Origin: Echinicola jeungdonensis
GTDB taxonomy: Bacteria; Bacteroidota; Bacteroidia; Cytophagales; Cyclobacteriaceae
Direction of reading: 5' to 3'
DNA length: 64,000 nucleotides
Assembly (NCBI RefSeq): GCF_030409905.1
Contig: NZ_JAUFQT010000001.1
Span: forward strand, 1,138,001-1,202,000
Below, piece after piece: positions 62,485-64,000 of this stretch. A program made the translations under genes and the position numbers. Position 1 is the stretch's first letter. Every line of letters begins with the position of its first letter. The notes below the pieces were generated by a model. That model did no database searches. It saw nothing but the letters and a program-made list of their open reading frames with translations, and was not told the origin of the DNA.

Positions 62485-62874
62485 TCACTTTTCGTGAGCA
62501 AGGTATTTAGTTTCTTTTCGTCGTTCACCCAACAACACCTTGAAGTTGTCAAGCATACCCTGTTTTTTGGTAGATACTTCTATTTCATATGCCCCTTCTG
62601 CTAAGGCGGACATGTCAAAGTTTTTCCTAAAGATCTTATCTCCTTTGATAACCTCTTTATAAAGCACTTTACTTTTGCCATCCTTAACCTTGACCAAAAT
62701 TTCTTCATCCAGGTCAGAAATTGACCTTAACTGAAGTTTTCTCTTCCCCACTTTTTCAATGAGAAGAGTTGGTTTCTTTTCTTTCTCTTTGCCTAGGTCA
62801 GTAGGACCTGTTTTACAAGCAAATACACTTCCTGAAATACACAATACTACTAATGTTGCAATAACTAATCTCAT
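62485..62874 (-). CDS. Small secreted/lipoprotein of unknown function
   Basis: The 129-residue protein has a signal sequence with a possible lipobox (VFAC, Cys20), then a Lys-rich linker and a single beta-domain-like part (KKPTLLIEKVGKRKLQLRS; EILVKVKDGKSKVLYKEV; LAEGAYEIEVSTK). The YEIEVS-type ending strand resembles DUF3244/Por-secretion-like small beta domains. The basic composition could suit polyanion binding. It is not in an obvious operon. Confidence 0.6.
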   Translation of the reverse strand: MRLVIATLVVLCISGSVFACKTGPTDLGKEKEKKPTLLIEKVGKRKLQLRSISDLDEEILVKVKDGKSKVLYKEVIKGDKIFRKNFDMSALAEGAYEIEVSTKKQGMLDNFKVLLGERRKETKYLAHEK

Positions 62875-63448
62875 GGCTTAAAAATTTTAAGGTTTAACAT
62901 GATTGACCATCACTGGTCTCAAACCTCTGACTTACCCCGTAGGTTTTCGCCATTTGCTGAGGCTAGTTATTTTGGGCAGGCACTCTGATCTTTTGATCTA
63001 TAACAAACATAACAAAAATACGTTTTCATTGCAAACAATATATAAAAAAACATATATAATTATCATTATATTAAAACAACACCTATTTTATTGAATTTTA
63101 ATTATTTAATATTTCCAATTATTAAAACTTACCAAATCCACCTCCCCAAAACTTAAATTCTTATTATTTAATTAATTCAAAATTTTATTTTTATTTTAAT
63201 TAAATAAAATATTTAAACAAAATTTAAAGCAAACTTCTTCTTTTGGACAGAACTTTAATTTACACCTGCCAAAAAAGTCAAGCAACAGACAGAAACCCAC
63301 TACCACACAACAATTGCCTATGCTAAAATTATTTTTTGATTAGAAGATTTTTGGCCATGATTTTATTACCTCCTCAAAAAAAGCTCACAGCCCGGTCAGC
63401 ATCCACAAGGTGAGAGAAAACTAAATTCGGATAAAAAACAATCCCACT
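62875..63448. other. Very AT-rich gap left of the insertion sequence
   Basis: About 570 bp, with an almost pure A/T part at about 63010-63240. No gene, hairpin with T-tract or known repeat was seen. The insertion sequence may have entered at its right edge. Confidence 0.5.
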
Positions 63449-63457
63449 TGTCTAAAA

Positions 63458-63600
63458 CGGAGGTCACTGGGCCACGGTTTACGGTGATAGCGGGCCAGCC
63501 ATTCCGGGAATCACTGGGCCAAAAATAGAGTCGGTTTTCCGGAGGTCACTGGGCCATTTTAGGATTCCCGAGCTGTTTGGTACCGGAGGTCATTGGGCCA
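63458..63600. repeat. Multiple terminal repeats of the IS21-type element
   Basis: Copies of (C)CGGAGGTCACTGGGCCA lie at 63458-63474, 63539-63556 and 63583-63600 (one base changed), and shorter or degenerate ones at 63483-63496 and 63506-63521. They probably bind the transposase IstA and lie between the element's left tip and the istA start. Confidence 0.75.
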
Positions 63601-63647
63601 CTTTCCATGATAAGTTATTAGCCTTGTAGTCGAATAACAGCAACTAC

Positions 63648-64000
63648 ATGGCAGGACAAAGAATAGACATCATGGATTTAAGAAGTTTGATCACCTTCAA
63701 GCAGAAGGGGCTTAGCAACCGAAAAGTGGCAGACCTATTGGGCGTCAACCGAAAGACCGTTGACAGTTATGTCAGGCGTTTCAGGGATCTTTCCCTTGGG
63801 TACGGGGAACTGCTCTCCCTTGACGGCAAAGATCTACAGGAACTTTTCACCGAGACAGGGCAGACCGAAAAGGAACGTTATGAGCATCTCTCGGGGTGTT
63901 TTCCCCACATCGACGGGGAGATGAAAAAGCCCGGCTGTACCCTGCAGGTACTGTGGAAGGAATATATCTCCCAAAATCCGGAAGGCTATAAATACAGCCA
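63648..64000 (+). CDS. istA: IS21-family transposase IstA (N-terminal part, cut by window edge)
   Basis: The open frame starts at ATG 63648 and runs without stop to the window end (117 full codons). The N-terminal part MAGQRIDIMDLRSLI, then QKGLSNRKVADLLGVNRKTVDSYV, is a helix-turn-helix domain of the IS21 IstA type that recognises the terminal repeats. The DDE catalytic domain and the helper ATPase istB should follow outside the window. Whether the element is complete cannot be seen. Confidence 0.85.
   Translation, partial: MAGQRIDIMDLRSLITFKQKGLSNRKVADLLGVNRKTVDSYVRRFRDLSLGYGELLSLDGKDLQELFTETGQTEKERYEHLSGCFPHIDGEMKKPGCTLQVLWKEYISQNPEGYKYS

Larger units (their letters stand above)
63449..64000 (+). 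mobile_element. IS21-family insertion sequence, left end and 5' part
   Basis: A block of repeated CCGGAGGTCACTGGGCCA-like sites (63458-63600) is followed by an istA-like transposase start and continues beyond the window. Repeated transposase-binding sites inside the terminus are typical of IS21. The exact left boundary is uncertain; the TG at 63449, just before the first repeat, is my best guess. The target duplication and right end are not visible. Confidence 0.75.

Overview
This window comes from a Bacteroidota chromosome, most likely order Cytophagales and plausibly family Cyclobacteriaceae. The evidence is the gene content (DUF4293 and DUF1573 proteins, the alternative GlmU family, an extended NusB, fused E1 alpha/beta oxoacid dehydrogenase, short F1 epsilon subunit, Wzi/RemB-like barrel). 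Starts lack Shine-Dalgarno sequences and sit behind A/T-rich leaders. Several promoters match the Bacteroidetes pattern TTTG - about 20 nt - TAnnTTTG. The base composition is AT-rich. The genus is not proven by the sequence.

Layout. (1) Bases 1-8621: a minus-strand carbohydrate-degradation block, probably the end of a polysaccharide utilization locus: GH43-like lipoprotein, GH2 beta-galactosidase, GH106 alpha-L-rhamnosidase-like lipoprotein and the start of a sialate O-acetylesterase-type esterase. (2) 9192-13943: rplU-rpmA (minus) and divergent nrdB-nrdA for aerobic ribonucleotide reduction. (3) 14554-22512: an outer-membrane barrel, an ABC exporter half, leucine dehydrogenase, then a housekeeping run nusB-ytxH-DUF1573-yajC-ybbR-coaE. 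(4) 22865-31175: a small hypothetical, an NlpC/P60 lipoprotein, atpD-atpC, a glycerol regulon (glpD-glpK-glpF with a divergent DeoR-type regulator) and a GroES-like protein. (5) 31283-41951: dnaK, a MOSC protein, hemE, small envelope proteins (one barrel with an apparent frameshift), an ABC exporter coupled to truA, a DUF4293 protein and a trans-sulfuration enzyme. (6) 42247-47824: a YifB ATPase, an LapA-like membrane protein, an MsbA-like exporter and a Wzi/RemB-like barrel, all minus. (7) 48126-54858: rpmE (type B) followed by a tightly overlapping operon glmU-like, holB, retropepsin-like rimB, rimK, hemC, cyclophilin, dTDP-rhamnose-reductase-like. (8) 55101-62874: an alanine/glycine symporter, a porin-like barrel, an HMA-AraC regulator divergent from the fused branched-chain oxoacid dehydrogenase E1, and three secreted proteins of unknown function. 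(9) 63449-64000: the left end and start of istA of an IS21-family insertion sequence running off the window.

How the genes connect. Leucine dehydrogenase and the fused E1 enzyme would act in successive steps of branched-chain amino-acid breakdown although they lie 40 kb apart. hemC and hemE act in the same heme pathway. The exporter halves at 15.4 kb and 37.6 kb carry complementary active-site defects and look like two halves of one heterodimer. No tRNA, rRNA, CRISPR array or phage was recognised. Most of the window is ordinary core genome. The least explained parts are the structured intergenic elements, the twin palindromes before nrdB, the frameshifted barrel gene, the HMA-AraC regulator and the secreted proteins near 60-63 kb.
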